Positions 19,300 to 27,114 of a stretch of 64,000 nucleotides of DNA are shown here, piece after piece (positions within the stretch are counted from its first letter, which is position 1; each line of letters begins with the position of its first letter). A program made the position numbers and the translations under genes. The DNA comes from Burkholderia sp. USMB20 (GTDB lineage Bacteria; Pseudomonadota; Gammaproteobacteria; Burkholderiales; Burkholderiaceae): positions 186,001 to 250,000 of the forward strand of contig NZ_JTAN02000017.1 in assembly GCF_000949135.2 (NCBI RefSeq), given 5' to 3'. Below the pieces are notes generated by a model. It was not told the DNA's origin and searched no databases. It saw nothing but the letters and a program-made list of their open reading frames with translations.

Positions 19300-19386
19300 G
19301 CCCAGGTGGCGGAATTGGTAGACGCACTAGGTTCAGGTCCTAGCGGTGGCAACATCGTGGAGGTTCGAGTCCTCTCCTGGGCACCA
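19300..19386 (+). tRNA. tRNA-Leu (CAG), copy 2; probable ICE attachment site
   Basis: This is an 87-nt tRNA identical to copy 1. Its 3' end abuts the ICE: the integrase gene begins 165 bp downstream in the same direction. tRNA 3' ends are the usual targets of P4-type integrases, and the tRNA remains intact. The attL core is therefore expected within its T-arm and acceptor-stem end. The matching attR is not in the window. Confidence 0.95.
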
Positions 19387-19422
19387 CAAGGCTGTATAGC
19401 GTAGTACAGAGAAGTCCAGAAG

Positions 19423-19456
19423 ACCCCGTAAATCATTGAATTTTCGGGGTTTTTTG
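19423..19456 (+). terminator. terminator just inside the ICE left end
   Basis: The arms ACCCCG and CGGGGT, with a 16-nt A/T-rich loop, are followed by TTTTTG. It probably ends tRNA transcription before the integrase gene. Confidence 0.65.
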
Positions 19457-19550
19457 TTTATTGCCGTCCAAACCAGAACACGGCAAGCCACGTGCAGACG
19501 AGTACGTTTTTGAGTACATTGAAAGTTCGAGATCCCGCAATGTACTCACC

Positions 19551-20825
19551 ATGCCTCTCACCGTTCGCGAAGTCGAAGCGGCCCGCCCCCGGCCGAAGCC
19601 CTACGGTGTCGCCGATGGCGACGGCCTGGTCCTCTGGGTGACACCAGAGGGCAACAAGTTCTGGCATTTCCGCTATCGCCTGCACGGCAAGCAACCGCGC
19701 ATCTCGCTGGGACGCTTCCCGGACGTGACGCTTCAGAAAGCGAGGCAGCAGGCAGCGGCATACCGTGCACTCGTCGCCGATGGCGCCGATCCGCGCGCGA
19801 AACGACGGATAGACCGCCAGCGGGCGGATACCGGCGACGACGGCACGTTCAGGGCAGCCGCGGAGCTCTGGTACAAGAGCAAACAGGATGCGGGTCGGGC
19901 CGCCTCGACGCTGGACAAGATTCGGACGTACCTCGACAAGGACATCCTGCCCGAGCTCGGTTCGATCAAGCTAGTAAACATCACGCGCGCCGACTGCGCC
20001 CGCGTCCAGGAACGTTTCGAAAAGCGCGACGCCCTCAACGTCTCGAAAAAGGCCCGCGGCTGGCTGCGCGAGATTTTCAGTCAGGCCATTGCACGCGGAA
20101 AGTGCGAATTCAACCCGGCCTCGGAACTCAAGGTCATTGCGAAAGCCGCTCCGAAGGCAAAACCCTATCCTCACCTCCTCGAACCGGAACTGCCTGACTT
20201 CCTGCGCGCGCTTGAGAAATCGTCGAGCCGCCTCATCGCCTACGTCGCTGCTTGGATGACCATCTGGACGGCAAGCCGGCCGGGTATGGTCCGATACGCT
20301 GAATGGATCGAGGTCGATCTCGACGAGGCGCTCTGGACGATCTCCGCCGAAAAGATGAAGATGCGGCGTAGCCACGTCACGCCGCTTCCATCGCAACTCG
20401 TGAAGGCGCTTAGGGAGCTCAAGAAGCTGACTGGCCGTCACCGGTACGTGTTCCCGGGTATCGGCACGAAGCATGAGGTCATCAGCGAGAACACCATCAA
20501 CCTCGTATTTTCCAAGATTGGCTATAAGGGCCGTATGGTAGGGCACGGCACACGCCATACCGCGAGCACCCTCCTTCGCGAGCACGGCTGGGTGAAGGAC
20601 CACGTCGAAACGCAGCTAGCCCATCTTGAAGAAGGGACCGCCGGTGACTACAACCACGCTAGGTATCTGGTCCAACGCCAAGCAATGATTCAGTGGTACG
20701 CCGATTACCTTGACGCGCTCAAGACAGGAATCGAAAGTGATCAGCAAGAAGCTCTTTGTTGCAGGGTCAATGTCGTCCCTCCGCGACCGATTGTCGAAAG
20801 CCTGGAGCCGGGCATAGCAGCTTGA
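19551..20825 (+). CDS. int: P4-type tyrosine recombinase / ICE integrase
   Basis: ATG 19551 gives 424 residues (MPLTVREVEAARPR). The N-terminal DUF4102-type arm-binding domain has KPYGVADGDGLVLWVTP and GKQPRISLGRFPDVTLQKAR. A core-binding helical domain follows, then the catalytic domain. Arg in TASRPGMVRYAEW, the HGTRHTASTLL box (H-x-x-R) and the Tyr in DYNHARYLVQR are all visible, so the enzyme looks intact. It would integrate and, with an excisionase, excise the element at tRNA-Leu. A candidate directionality factor is the AlpA-like protein at 33222. Confidence 0.94.
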   Translation: MPLTVREVEAARPRPKPYGVADGDGLVLWVTPEGNKFWHFRYRLHGKQPRISLGRFPDVTLQKARQQAAAYRALVADGADPRAKRRIDRQRADTGDDGTFRAAAELWYKSKQDAGRAASTLDKIRTYLDKDILPELGSIKLVNITRADCARVQERFEKRDALNVSKKARGWLREIFSQAIARGKCEFNPASELKVIAKAAPKAKPYPHLLEPELPDFLRALEKSSSRLIAYVAAWMTIWTASRPGMVRYAEWIEVDLDEALWTISAEKMKMRRSHVTPLPSQLVKALRELKKLTGRHRYVFPGIGTKHEVISENTINLVFSKIGYKGRMVGHGTRHTASTLLREHGWVKDHVETQLAHLEEGTAGDYNHARYLVQRQAMIQWYADYLDALKTGIESDQQEALCCRVNVVPPRPIVESLEPGIAA

Positions 20826-21212
20826 TCCAACGCTGAATGTGCACGTACCGAGCAGTCGATAAGGCTCGTCCCAGGCTAGTGCATCGGTCTTGACCGTCCC
20901 GGGCGACGCCTTCTACGGATGCGCCGCGGCGGAACACAGACATAGCTAACGTCACTGCAAGCTATAAGGTTCTACGGCGGAATTCGATGTGACGTTCGGC
21001 AATTCGCAGATGCTATGCTACGAAAGTGCGATGGATTGGAAGCCATAGTATGTCTTCGCGCCGAGTGACCGCCGCGCCAGTTAGCAGTCCGCCGGCTGAG
21101 AGCCTTTTGCCTCAAAGTGAAGGGCAGCTCGAACAAAAGCAATAGTCGCACACAGAAACAAGCAGTGTTGGACGTGATACATCGCGCTACCCATCGAAAA
21201 CAGAAAATAAAC
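20826..21212. other. intergenic region between integrase and patatin gene
   Basis: This 387-bp gap shows no credible gene. Its A/T content rises towards the patatin start. An in-frame GTG at 21117 could extend the patatin by 32 residues. No clear promoter or repeat was seen. Confidence 0.4.
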
Positions 21213-24023
21213 ATGTCGAACACTACGACCTGGTCCCAGTACCTATCGAAGTATGAGCACATCTTCGGAAGTTCATCTGAATGGAATGCATTCAAATGGA
21301 GCCCGAATGAAGAAGACAAAGGTGCAGCGTCAGAACTCCATACACAGCTGATATCTCGAATAGCGACTCATTCGTTGACTTACCAAGACGGGATAGAGGC
21401 GTCGGCACTACATAGTCTTCATCAGCTGTTCGACAAGACACGCTCGATTTCGGACAAATATCCAGAGGCTGGGCATTTCCACACCGTCGCGTGGTTCGTC
21501 CTCAACTATCACGTGCGCCCCTTCACTGCGAGATGGCATCCTCGAAATGAGAGCGGCGCTCTCATGGCGTTAGACTCCACTGACGAATTCCGCTCAGAAC
21601 TACGCCGGCTACAGGTGGTTCTGAAGGACTTCGATAGCCTATTGCTCGTGATGTGTGACCGCAACGACTTGCCAGAGCTACCTGCTCTGGACTACGGTCG
21701 CCGGCTAGTACGCGAAGAAATGTCTCGACCAGTCTTCTCAAAGATTTCCCTCGTCCATGGTGGTCTAGATGAAAACGACGCTACCAGATTGAACGACGCG
21801 GAACGCCAAGCAATCGTGGCTCGACGCGATTATTATGGCACCCCTTATGCTCCTGAACCTCACGACCCGTCCGCCAGCGGACTTGCTTTATCTGGCGGCG
21901 GCATTCGGGCGGCTACGTTCTCGCTCGGGGTCCTAGTTTCGTTGGCTCGGCGAGGCTTGCTACCACAGTTCGACTATCTCTCCACCGTATCAGGCGGGGG
22001 CTATCTCGGCTCTTTCATAACGTCCTTCGTATCACATATTCCTGGCACTTCTACAGACGTTCCGATTGACCAGATTGGACTAAAGCCAGATCAATTGCCT
22101 TTTCGCCGGGACGGGGGCGAAGCAGCCGCGCTTCGGCACATTCGGCACCACAGCCGCTATCTCCAAGCATCTTTACTCGAACGTATAGGCCTAGGCGCTG
22201 CGCAGTTCTTTGGCATAGTCGTCAACTGGATGGCATTAATGGCGATGCCAGCGCTCATTGGTATCATCGAAAATCACTTTAGGCCTTGGATTGATAAGTT
22301 TCTGTCCCCGGTTAATCACGGACTGGTAATTCCAAGCCTTTTAATTAGCATAGCCGTGAGCTTGCTAGCCTTGGCGCGCGTCAGCGTTCGAATGAAACCA
22401 ATGGCCCGAAATGGTTTATCGATCGTTGGCCTGACGCTAGTATTTCTCTTGGCTTGGCGCGTGTTGGGATACCTGCATACGTGGGTTGACATTTTTGCAA
22501 CGCAATCACGAATTCGCGATTATTTTGGGGCTGCGATATTATCTGCGATCGGTGCACTTCCTATTATTGCAGCAATACTAATAGTTGCGGCCGGACAAAA
22601 GCTTCCACGTGCCACAAAATTGCTCGGAGTAATTGCTGGGCTTGCTGCACCCGTGATGCTGCTAGATATCGAGCTTCTCGTATTTGCTCACCTGCACGAT
22701 CCGTCCTCGCTCTCCTTCTGGTCGTCCGAACGAGAAAGTCATCCTGAGTGGATCGCCGCGCTAATTGCGATCACGCTGATAAGCCTAAACGTCAATTTTA
22801 CCTCGCTGCACGACTTCTATCGGCGTAAACTTGCGACTGAATTTGTCATTCGTCCTGCCGCTCATCTCACATCTTCTTCCTTTCTCGCGCTTCAGTTCCA
22901 AAAGCTTAGCGAATGGGTGCGAGACTACGCAGGTAGGCGGTCAAAGATGGGGCAAGAAAAAGCAGAAGACACTGGCACCCAGCGTGCGCGGCCAGACAAT
23001 TCCTTTGAGGTCGCTGTGAAGCTTAAACTTTCCGCGATGAGCGTAAGCGCTAAAGGCCCCTACCACTTAATCAATGCAGCGCTGAACGTGCCGGGGTCAA
23101 AGAGCAGCGCGATGCAAGGACGCCGCACCGATTTTTTTCTGTTCAGCCAAAGTTACTGCGGCAGCCCACTAACAGGATATCAACCAACAACAGATTGGGA
23201 AAAGTGTGATCGAAGCCTCGATCTGAGCAGCGCAATGGCCATCTCCGGGGCTGCGGCGTCTCCGCTGATGGGCCTGACGACCAAGCCATATATGTCGTTC
23301 TGGATGGCTTTATTCAACATTCGACTCGGCTATTGGCTCCGAAGACCAAATCGATTACGGAAAGTCGCCGCGGTCGACGCGCCGGGGGTTGGTTATCTAT
23401 TCAGGGAGATGTTTTCTACCGCCAGTGAACGCAGTCGATTTCTCAATATTACTGATGGTGGTCACATCGAAAATCTCGGCGTCTATGAGCTCCTGAGGCG
23501 TCGCTGCAAGTATATTGTCGCAATAGACGGCGAGCACGATCCATCGATGACGTTCAATGCCTTGGCTACGTTACAGCGACTGGCCGCGATAGATCTTAAT
23601 ACCAAGATCGACATTGATCTCGATAATTTGCGATTAACAGATGATGGATTAAGCCGATCTCATTTCGAGTTTTGCCGAGTGCTGTACCCCGCGTCGCGCG
23701 AAGAAAAGGCCGAGGTGGGATACTTGCTCTATGTTAAGTTGTCGCTGACCGGAAACGAGGGAGAGTTCATCCGACGCTATAGACTGGACGAACCCGAATT
23801 CCCGCATCACCCCACGGCTAATCAGTTCTTTACGGAAGCGCAGTTCGAGGCGTACAGATCGCTTGGGGAACACGTAGGTGATAAGCTTTTCCTCGAAGCC
23901 ATCACCGGAAAGCACTTCGATGACCCGATCGTACCTATGGCAGCTTGGTTTGGTGGAATCGGCGAAGAGATGTTGTCTGAGAGCGATCTTCTTCCTGCCC
24001 GCGCTAGTACTTCGGCAGGTTAG
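21213..24023 (+). CDS. patatin-like phospholipase with internal membrane domain
   Basis: From ATG 21213 the protein has 936 residues. The patatin lipase core is split. The oxyanion-hole motif SGGGIRAATF lies at about residues 226-235, the nucleophile serine in VSGGGYLGS at about residue 260, and the catalytic Asp in TDGGHIENLG at about residue 748. Between nucleophile and Asp are five or six hydrophobic helices (about residues 335-530), such as LVIPSLLISIAVSLLALARV and LSIVGLTLVFLLAW. It should hydrolyse membrane phospholipids while anchored in the inner membrane. Patatins serve as membrane-damaging effectors in CBASS (CapV), but no cyclase is adjacent here. It converges on the UDG-like gene with a 3-bp overlap of stop codons. 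Codon use is lower in GC than the core. Confidence 0.85.
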   Translation: MSNTTTWSQYLSKYEHIFGSSSEWNAFKWSPNEEDKGAASELHTQLISRIATHSLTYQDGIEASALHSLHQLFDKTRSISDKYPEAGHFHTVAWFVLNYHVRPFTARWHPRNESGALMALDSTDEFRSELRRLQVVLKDFDSLLLVMCDRNDLPELPALDYGRRLVREEMSRPVFSKISLVHGGLDENDATRLNDAERQAIVARRDYYGTPYAPEPHDPSASGLALSGGGIRAATFSLGVLVSLARRGLLPQFDYLSTVSGGGYLGSFITSFVSHIPGTSTDVPIDQIGLKPDQLPFRRDGGEAAALRHIRHHSRYLQASLLERIGLGAAQFFGIVVNWMALMAMPALIGIIENHFRPWIDKFLSPVNHGLVIPSLLISIAVSLLALARVSVRMKPMARNGLSIVGLTLVFLLAWRVLGYLHTWVDIFATQSRIRDYFGAAILSAIGALPIIAAILIVAAGQKLPRATKLLGVIAGLAAPVMLLDIELLVFAHLHDPSSLSFWSSERESHPEWIAALIAITLISLNVNFTSLHDFYRRKLATEFVIRPAAHLTSSSFLALQFQKLSEWVRDYAGRRSKMGQEKAEDTGTQRARPDNSFEVAVKLKLSAMSVSAKGPYHLINAALNVPGSKSSAMQGRRTDFFLFSQSYCGSPLTGYQPTTDWEKCDRSLDLSSAMAISGAAASPLMGLTTKPYMSFWMALFNIRLGYWLRRPNRLRKVAAVDAPGVGYLFREMFSTASERSRFLNITDGGHIENLGVYELLRRRCKYIVAIDGEHDPSMTFNALATLQRLAAIDLNTKIDIDLDNLRLTDDGLSRSHFEFCRVLYPASREEKAEVGYLLYVKLSLTGNEGEFIRRYRLDEPEFPHHPTANQFFTEAQFEAYRSLGEHVGDKLFLEAITGKHFDDPIVPMAAWFGGIGEEMLSESDLLPARASTSAG

Positions 24024-24682
24024 AACATCCCCAGTTGCCCCGTTACAGGTGCGAGCCCATAAAGACAGCGCATTGTTTCCAGGAATTGGGACTGCCCACC
24101 GTAACTCGGATGACGAACCTGCTCGACGTTCGAGTTACGTGAAAGCTTTCTGGCGGTCGCTGCGGCGTCATTGCCTATTGCGACGAGCCGTCTGGGTTTC
24201 AATAGATCTATCAACTCCGCCAGGACATCCTCTCCGCCTCTTCGCTCTGCCGCACTATGGCTACGATTGCTGAAAGGCTTCGATGGCTCATGCGGATGTA
24301 GCGGAAATACGTTCCACAGGAAAATTGGATCTCCGATCTGTGAGAGCAATCCCCAAATTACCGCAGCAGTTCTTTCCGCAACCGGTTGTCCGTATGTTGG
24401 TCGCAGTGCATTAACACCCCAGCGCTGGGTATGCGCCTGCATATAGACATCATCGGTCAACGCGAGACCGGTTCGCCGTCCACCGCGATATCCGAGGTCC
24501 CGGCCTATCCATATCGAGTCAATCTCGGAGCGAGTCGCTGCCTTGAGAATTGCCAGCAGCATCCGACGCCGCATGATCGGGGCGTCTACTCGGTCATGCA
24601 CGGGACAACGATGTGCGTACGGATTGAAAGTATCCGGAAACGTCAGGGTCTCAAGACCCTTGATAAACTGGTTTGCATTCAA
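24020..24682 (-). CDS. uracil-DNA glycosylase superfamily protein
   Basis: This 220-residue protein starts at TTG 24682, whose TTGA overlaps the stop of the MazG-like gene and suggests translational coupling. Motif I is IWIGRDLGYRGGRRTGLALTD (about residues 57-77), reminiscent of the GEAPGYRGCRxTG motif of UDG-like proteins. PIFLWNVFPLHPHEP follows, then VAIGNDAA, and motif II VRHPSYGG near residue 190. The canonical catalytic residues are altered, so it may recognise a modified base rather than uracil. It is the last gene of the minus-strand cluster and converges with the patatin gene. Confidence 0.72.
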   Translation of the reverse strand: MNANQFIKGLETLTFPDTFNPYAHRCPVHDRVDAPIMRRRMLLAILKAATRSEIDSIWIGRDLGYRGGRRTGLALTDDVYMQAHTQRWGVNALRPTYGQPVAERTAAVIWGLLSQIGDPIFLWNVFPLHPHEPSKPFSNRSHSAAERRGGEDVLAELIDLLKPRRLVAIGNDAAATARKLSRNSNVEQVRHPSYGGQSQFLETMRCLYGLAPVTGQLGMF

Positions 24683-25830
24683 TCGATTTCATCCAGCCGA
24701 CGAAAAGTAAGCTTCCGCGATGCGCGATCACCGATAACAACCCCACCGCTGGAAGTCACGACCTTCCGGAAGACTGCGTAGCCTTGCAGGATGGCATCTT
24801 CCCACAATTTCAGCGGACATGCCTCGACCTCGTAACCTCGTACAAACTCCCCGATAGTCTTCAGCAAATCGAACGACACTCCAGTTTGACCTTCGAAAAA
24901 GTCGAGCGATTTGGCCCTCGAATAGAGCCACGCAGTCAAGCCCTCCTCCACGACTATTGCCCTCCCACCATCCTGTGCTTCATCAATCGAGCTAACGCTT
25001 TTGCGCTTGTGCTTGATTAAGGCGCGAAACGTGGGCGACCAGTGCAGTATTGCTGCGTGGGCGAAGTGGAAGACGTCGTGGAAGCGATACCCATCCCGGT
25101 CCTCAATGTTGTCGGTAAGGGGATCACCGATGAATACGCCGTTCCATTGCAAGCAACTCTGCCCATTTCTGCGCTGTTTGATGACTATTTCGAAATGAGC
25201 GGGCAGTCGCTCCTCTTCGTCGAACGTATCGTCAAACGTCGGAAGAGTTGAGATGTCGGGCATCAGAAAGCGCCCAGAGGCCTTGGTTAGGTTGCGGTGA
25301 AGCACCCTCGAAAACGTGATGTTTGCAGCCTGAAGAGCGTGAAGATACGATCCAGCAAAATTTTGAAGAAGGTGCTCTCCATTGGATACGTTTTCGCGCA
25401 ATGCAAGCAGGGCTGCTGCCGAATGGCCCAGATCAAGGAGTGCGTCATCGAGATTTCGAAGTGCCAAGGCCGACGAAATATGAACTATAGGGCTAGTTGC
25501 AACGTCGCTAGCGGCGACCGTCATCGTATATCCACTGTTGCGCGTTGCGTTTGACAGAATCATAGGCAAACTGACGTCGAGGCGGCGAGCTAGCGCAGCA
25601 AAATACCAAAGCGCGTCGCCGAATTCCTCTTCGACCGCCGCTTCATAGCCCTTATAGGCTTCTCGTTCCCTGTGCAACTTCTTAGCGGGTGCCATGATAC
25701 TCCCCACCTCACCAAAAAGTCCCATGAGAACCGGGCGTAAGTCGTCCTCTGATAAGCGATCAGTTGGCCGTATTGCATCAAGATAGTCCTGAAGAAGTAT
25801 CGATCTACAACCGTCAACGATTCCGTTCAT
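24679..25830 (-). CDS. MazG-like nucleotide pyrophosphohydrolase fused to an unknown C-terminal domain
   Basis: ATG 25830, with GGTGAGG placed 6 nt upstream, gives 383 residues; non-ATG starts exist further up. The N-terminal 100 residues carry the all-alpha NTP pyrophosphatase pattern: LMGLFGEVGSIMAPAKK, then EEEFGDALWYFAALARRLDVSLP, with the metal-binding Glu/Asp set. The remaining 270 residues form a conserved-looking domain. It has a His-rich stretch (GYRFHDVFHFAHAAILHW), an EEGLTAWLYSRAK helix and the ending GVVIGDRASRKLTFRRLDE. I do not recognise that domain. Together with the neighbouring Nmad2-like and UDG-like genes it points to handling of unusual nucleotides. Confidence 0.75.
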   Translation of the reverse strand: MNGIVDGCRSILLQDYLDAIRPTDRLSEDDLRPVLMGLFGEVGSIMAPAKKLHREREAYKGYEAAVEEEFGDALWYFAALARRLDVSLPMILSNATRNSGYTMTVAASDVATSPIVHISSALALRNLDDALLDLGHSAAALLALRENVSNGEHLLQNFAGSYLHALQAANITFSRVLHRNLTKASGRFLMPDISTLPTFDDTFDEEERLPAHFEIVIKQRRNGQSCLQWNGVFIGDPLTDNIEDRDGYRFHDVFHFAHAAILHWSPTFRALIKHKRKSVSSIDEAQDGGRAIVVEEGLTAWLYSRAKSLDFFEGQTGVSFDLLKTIGEFVRGYEVEACPLKLWEDAILQGYAVFRKVVTSSGGVVIGDRASRKLTFRRLDEID

Positions 25831-25838
25831 ATCGAACC

Positions 25839-26432
25839 TCACCAATCAATCGGCCGCCCGAGATACCCGGTAGCGCCGAGCGACGAAAACCACTCCACAA
25901 AGCACGCTTCCATTCCGGCAGGAAAATACCGCTTGTATCCACGACCAATGCATAGATCATGGCCTTCGTAGCTTCTCAGGTTCGCCGGAATCAGCGGGCC
26001 ATTTCCACCCCAGTATGCGAAGATCCGACCGATCAGTACCCGATCGACGCGTGTGTCATTACGTATGTTTCTAATGTTCGGGACGCCCTCCTCGTAACTG
26101 TGATGTGAGTCTGCTTGTGCCCAACCACCATCAACGCGATGATATATGTTGTCTCCGAATGCAACCTTCGCACTTCCCTCCAGGCTTGGCCTTTTATACT
26201 GAAACCGGGGATCATTCCAATACCCGTCAAAGGTCATCGTTTCCGACACCTGCATTGCATACACAAGGTAGCCCGCACGATTGTTTGATGCACTTCCGGT
26301 TCCGACAACCCAATCCCCAACTTGCGCAAAGCGTCTGACATCGGGTTTACAAGTCGCAAGCGTACAACATTGGCCAAAAGGATTCGGCGCAAATCCATAG
26401 TCGCGCGCGACCACATAGGAGAATAGAGTCAT
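25839..26432 (-). CDS. Nmad2-like putative nucleotide-modification-associated protein
   Basis: This 197-residue protein begins MTLFSYVVARDYGFAPNPFG. With CTLATCKPDVRRFAQVGDWVVGTGS, LVYAMQVSETMTFDGYW and GDNIYHR, it resembles the Nmad2 family (nucleotide modification associated domain 2), as I recall it. Those proteins were predicted to work with DNA or nucleotide hypermodification systems; no activity is known to me. The start is ATG 26432, 5 bp after the ThsB-like gene, and the MazG-like gene follows within 8 bp, so the three are cotranscribed. Confidence is high that it is a real gene, moderate for the family name. Confidence 0.7.
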   Translation of the reverse strand: MTLFSYVVARDYGFAPNPFGQCCTLATCKPDVRRFAQVGDWVVGTGSASNNRAGYLVYAMQVSETMTFDGYWNDPRFQYKRPSLEGSAKVAFGDNIYHRVDGGWAQADSHHSYEEGVPNIRNIRNDTRVDRVLIGRIFAYWGGNGPLIPANLRSYEGHDLCIGRGYKRYFPAGMEACFVEWFSSLGATGYLGRPIDW

Positions 26433-26437
26433 TTTAT

Positions 26438-26920
26438 TTAACAGCTATATCTCTTGATATCTCGATGAGTTGACGGCTTACCTTCAAAATCTTCCCAACT
26501 CTCGCCCTGACCATTTATGGCCTTTATAATACTTTCGCCGTGCCAGCCGACGACCATGGAATCCGCGTAGTCCGCCAGCGCCTGTGGAATCTCGCATCCC
26601 TTTTCGCCACGTGCCCAGACGCCAATTATCGTTTTCCCTTCCTTCTGAGCATACTCGATTTCCCAATTTACGTAATGACTGTCCTTGGTCTGCGGGGTGA
26701 TATACACAATCAGCGTACTGCAGTCCCTGATACGTGGCGCCAAGATCTCCGACTTTATATAATCTTCTGATTTGGCATTATTTGGGTTACTAGAATTTAT
26801 TGAATAATCTCTAATATTCATCCCATTTTCAGCCAGCAACGCCTTTAGCTTGCCAAGCCCATCATCGTCTTCGTGTACATGGCTTATAAAAACATTCTTC
26901 GTCTGCGCCGGCTTATCCAT
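26438..26920 (-). CDS. ThsB-like TIR protein (MTH538/DUF1863 type), copy 2
   Basis: ATG 26920, after a GGAGGGGG ribosome site, gives 160 residues. KNVFISHVHEDDDGLGKLKALLAENG is the TIR-like first strand and helix. ILAPRIRDCSTLIVYITPQTKDSHYVNWEIEYAQKEGKTIIGV is the DUF1863 core, as in Thoeris ThsB. ThsB proteins sense phage infection and make cyclic ADP-ribose isomers from NAD+. The protein is a distant paralogue of the product of 32249-32791. It leads the downstream sub-operon with the Nmad2-like, MazG-like and UDG-like genes. Confidence 0.8.
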   Translation of the reverse strand: MDKPAQTKNVFISHVHEDDDGLGKLKALLAENGMNIRDYSINSSNPNNAKSEDYIKSEILAPRIRDCSTLIVYITPQTKDSHYVNWEIEYAQKEGKTIIGVWARGEKGCEIPQALADYADSMVVGWHGESIIKAINGQGESWEDFEGKPSTHRDIKRYSC

Positions 26921-27114
26921 ACCCCCTCCACTGTCAATATCGGTATCAGCGACAATCAACCTGCCCAAGCACACTCAACTTCCTCGCGCTCGCCAGAAAA
27001 TAATGCTCATGATTTCATCAGTTTGGCGCACCTTTTGGATTGTAAATTTTCTTTATCGGAGACGTCGACCAAATCCGATCCGAAAGTTGATTAGATAACA
27101 ACCCTTCCATCGAA

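Noticed and set aside
17777-19386. Segment between the two tRNA-Leu genes as a small integrated element
   Set aside because: It contains only ssuA and no integrase or mobility gene. The repeat is better described as a duplication or old scar.
21213-24023. CBASS effector CapV annotation for the patatin
   Set aside because: No CD-NTase, Cap2 or Cap3 gene is present, and CapV lacks the internal membrane domain seen here.
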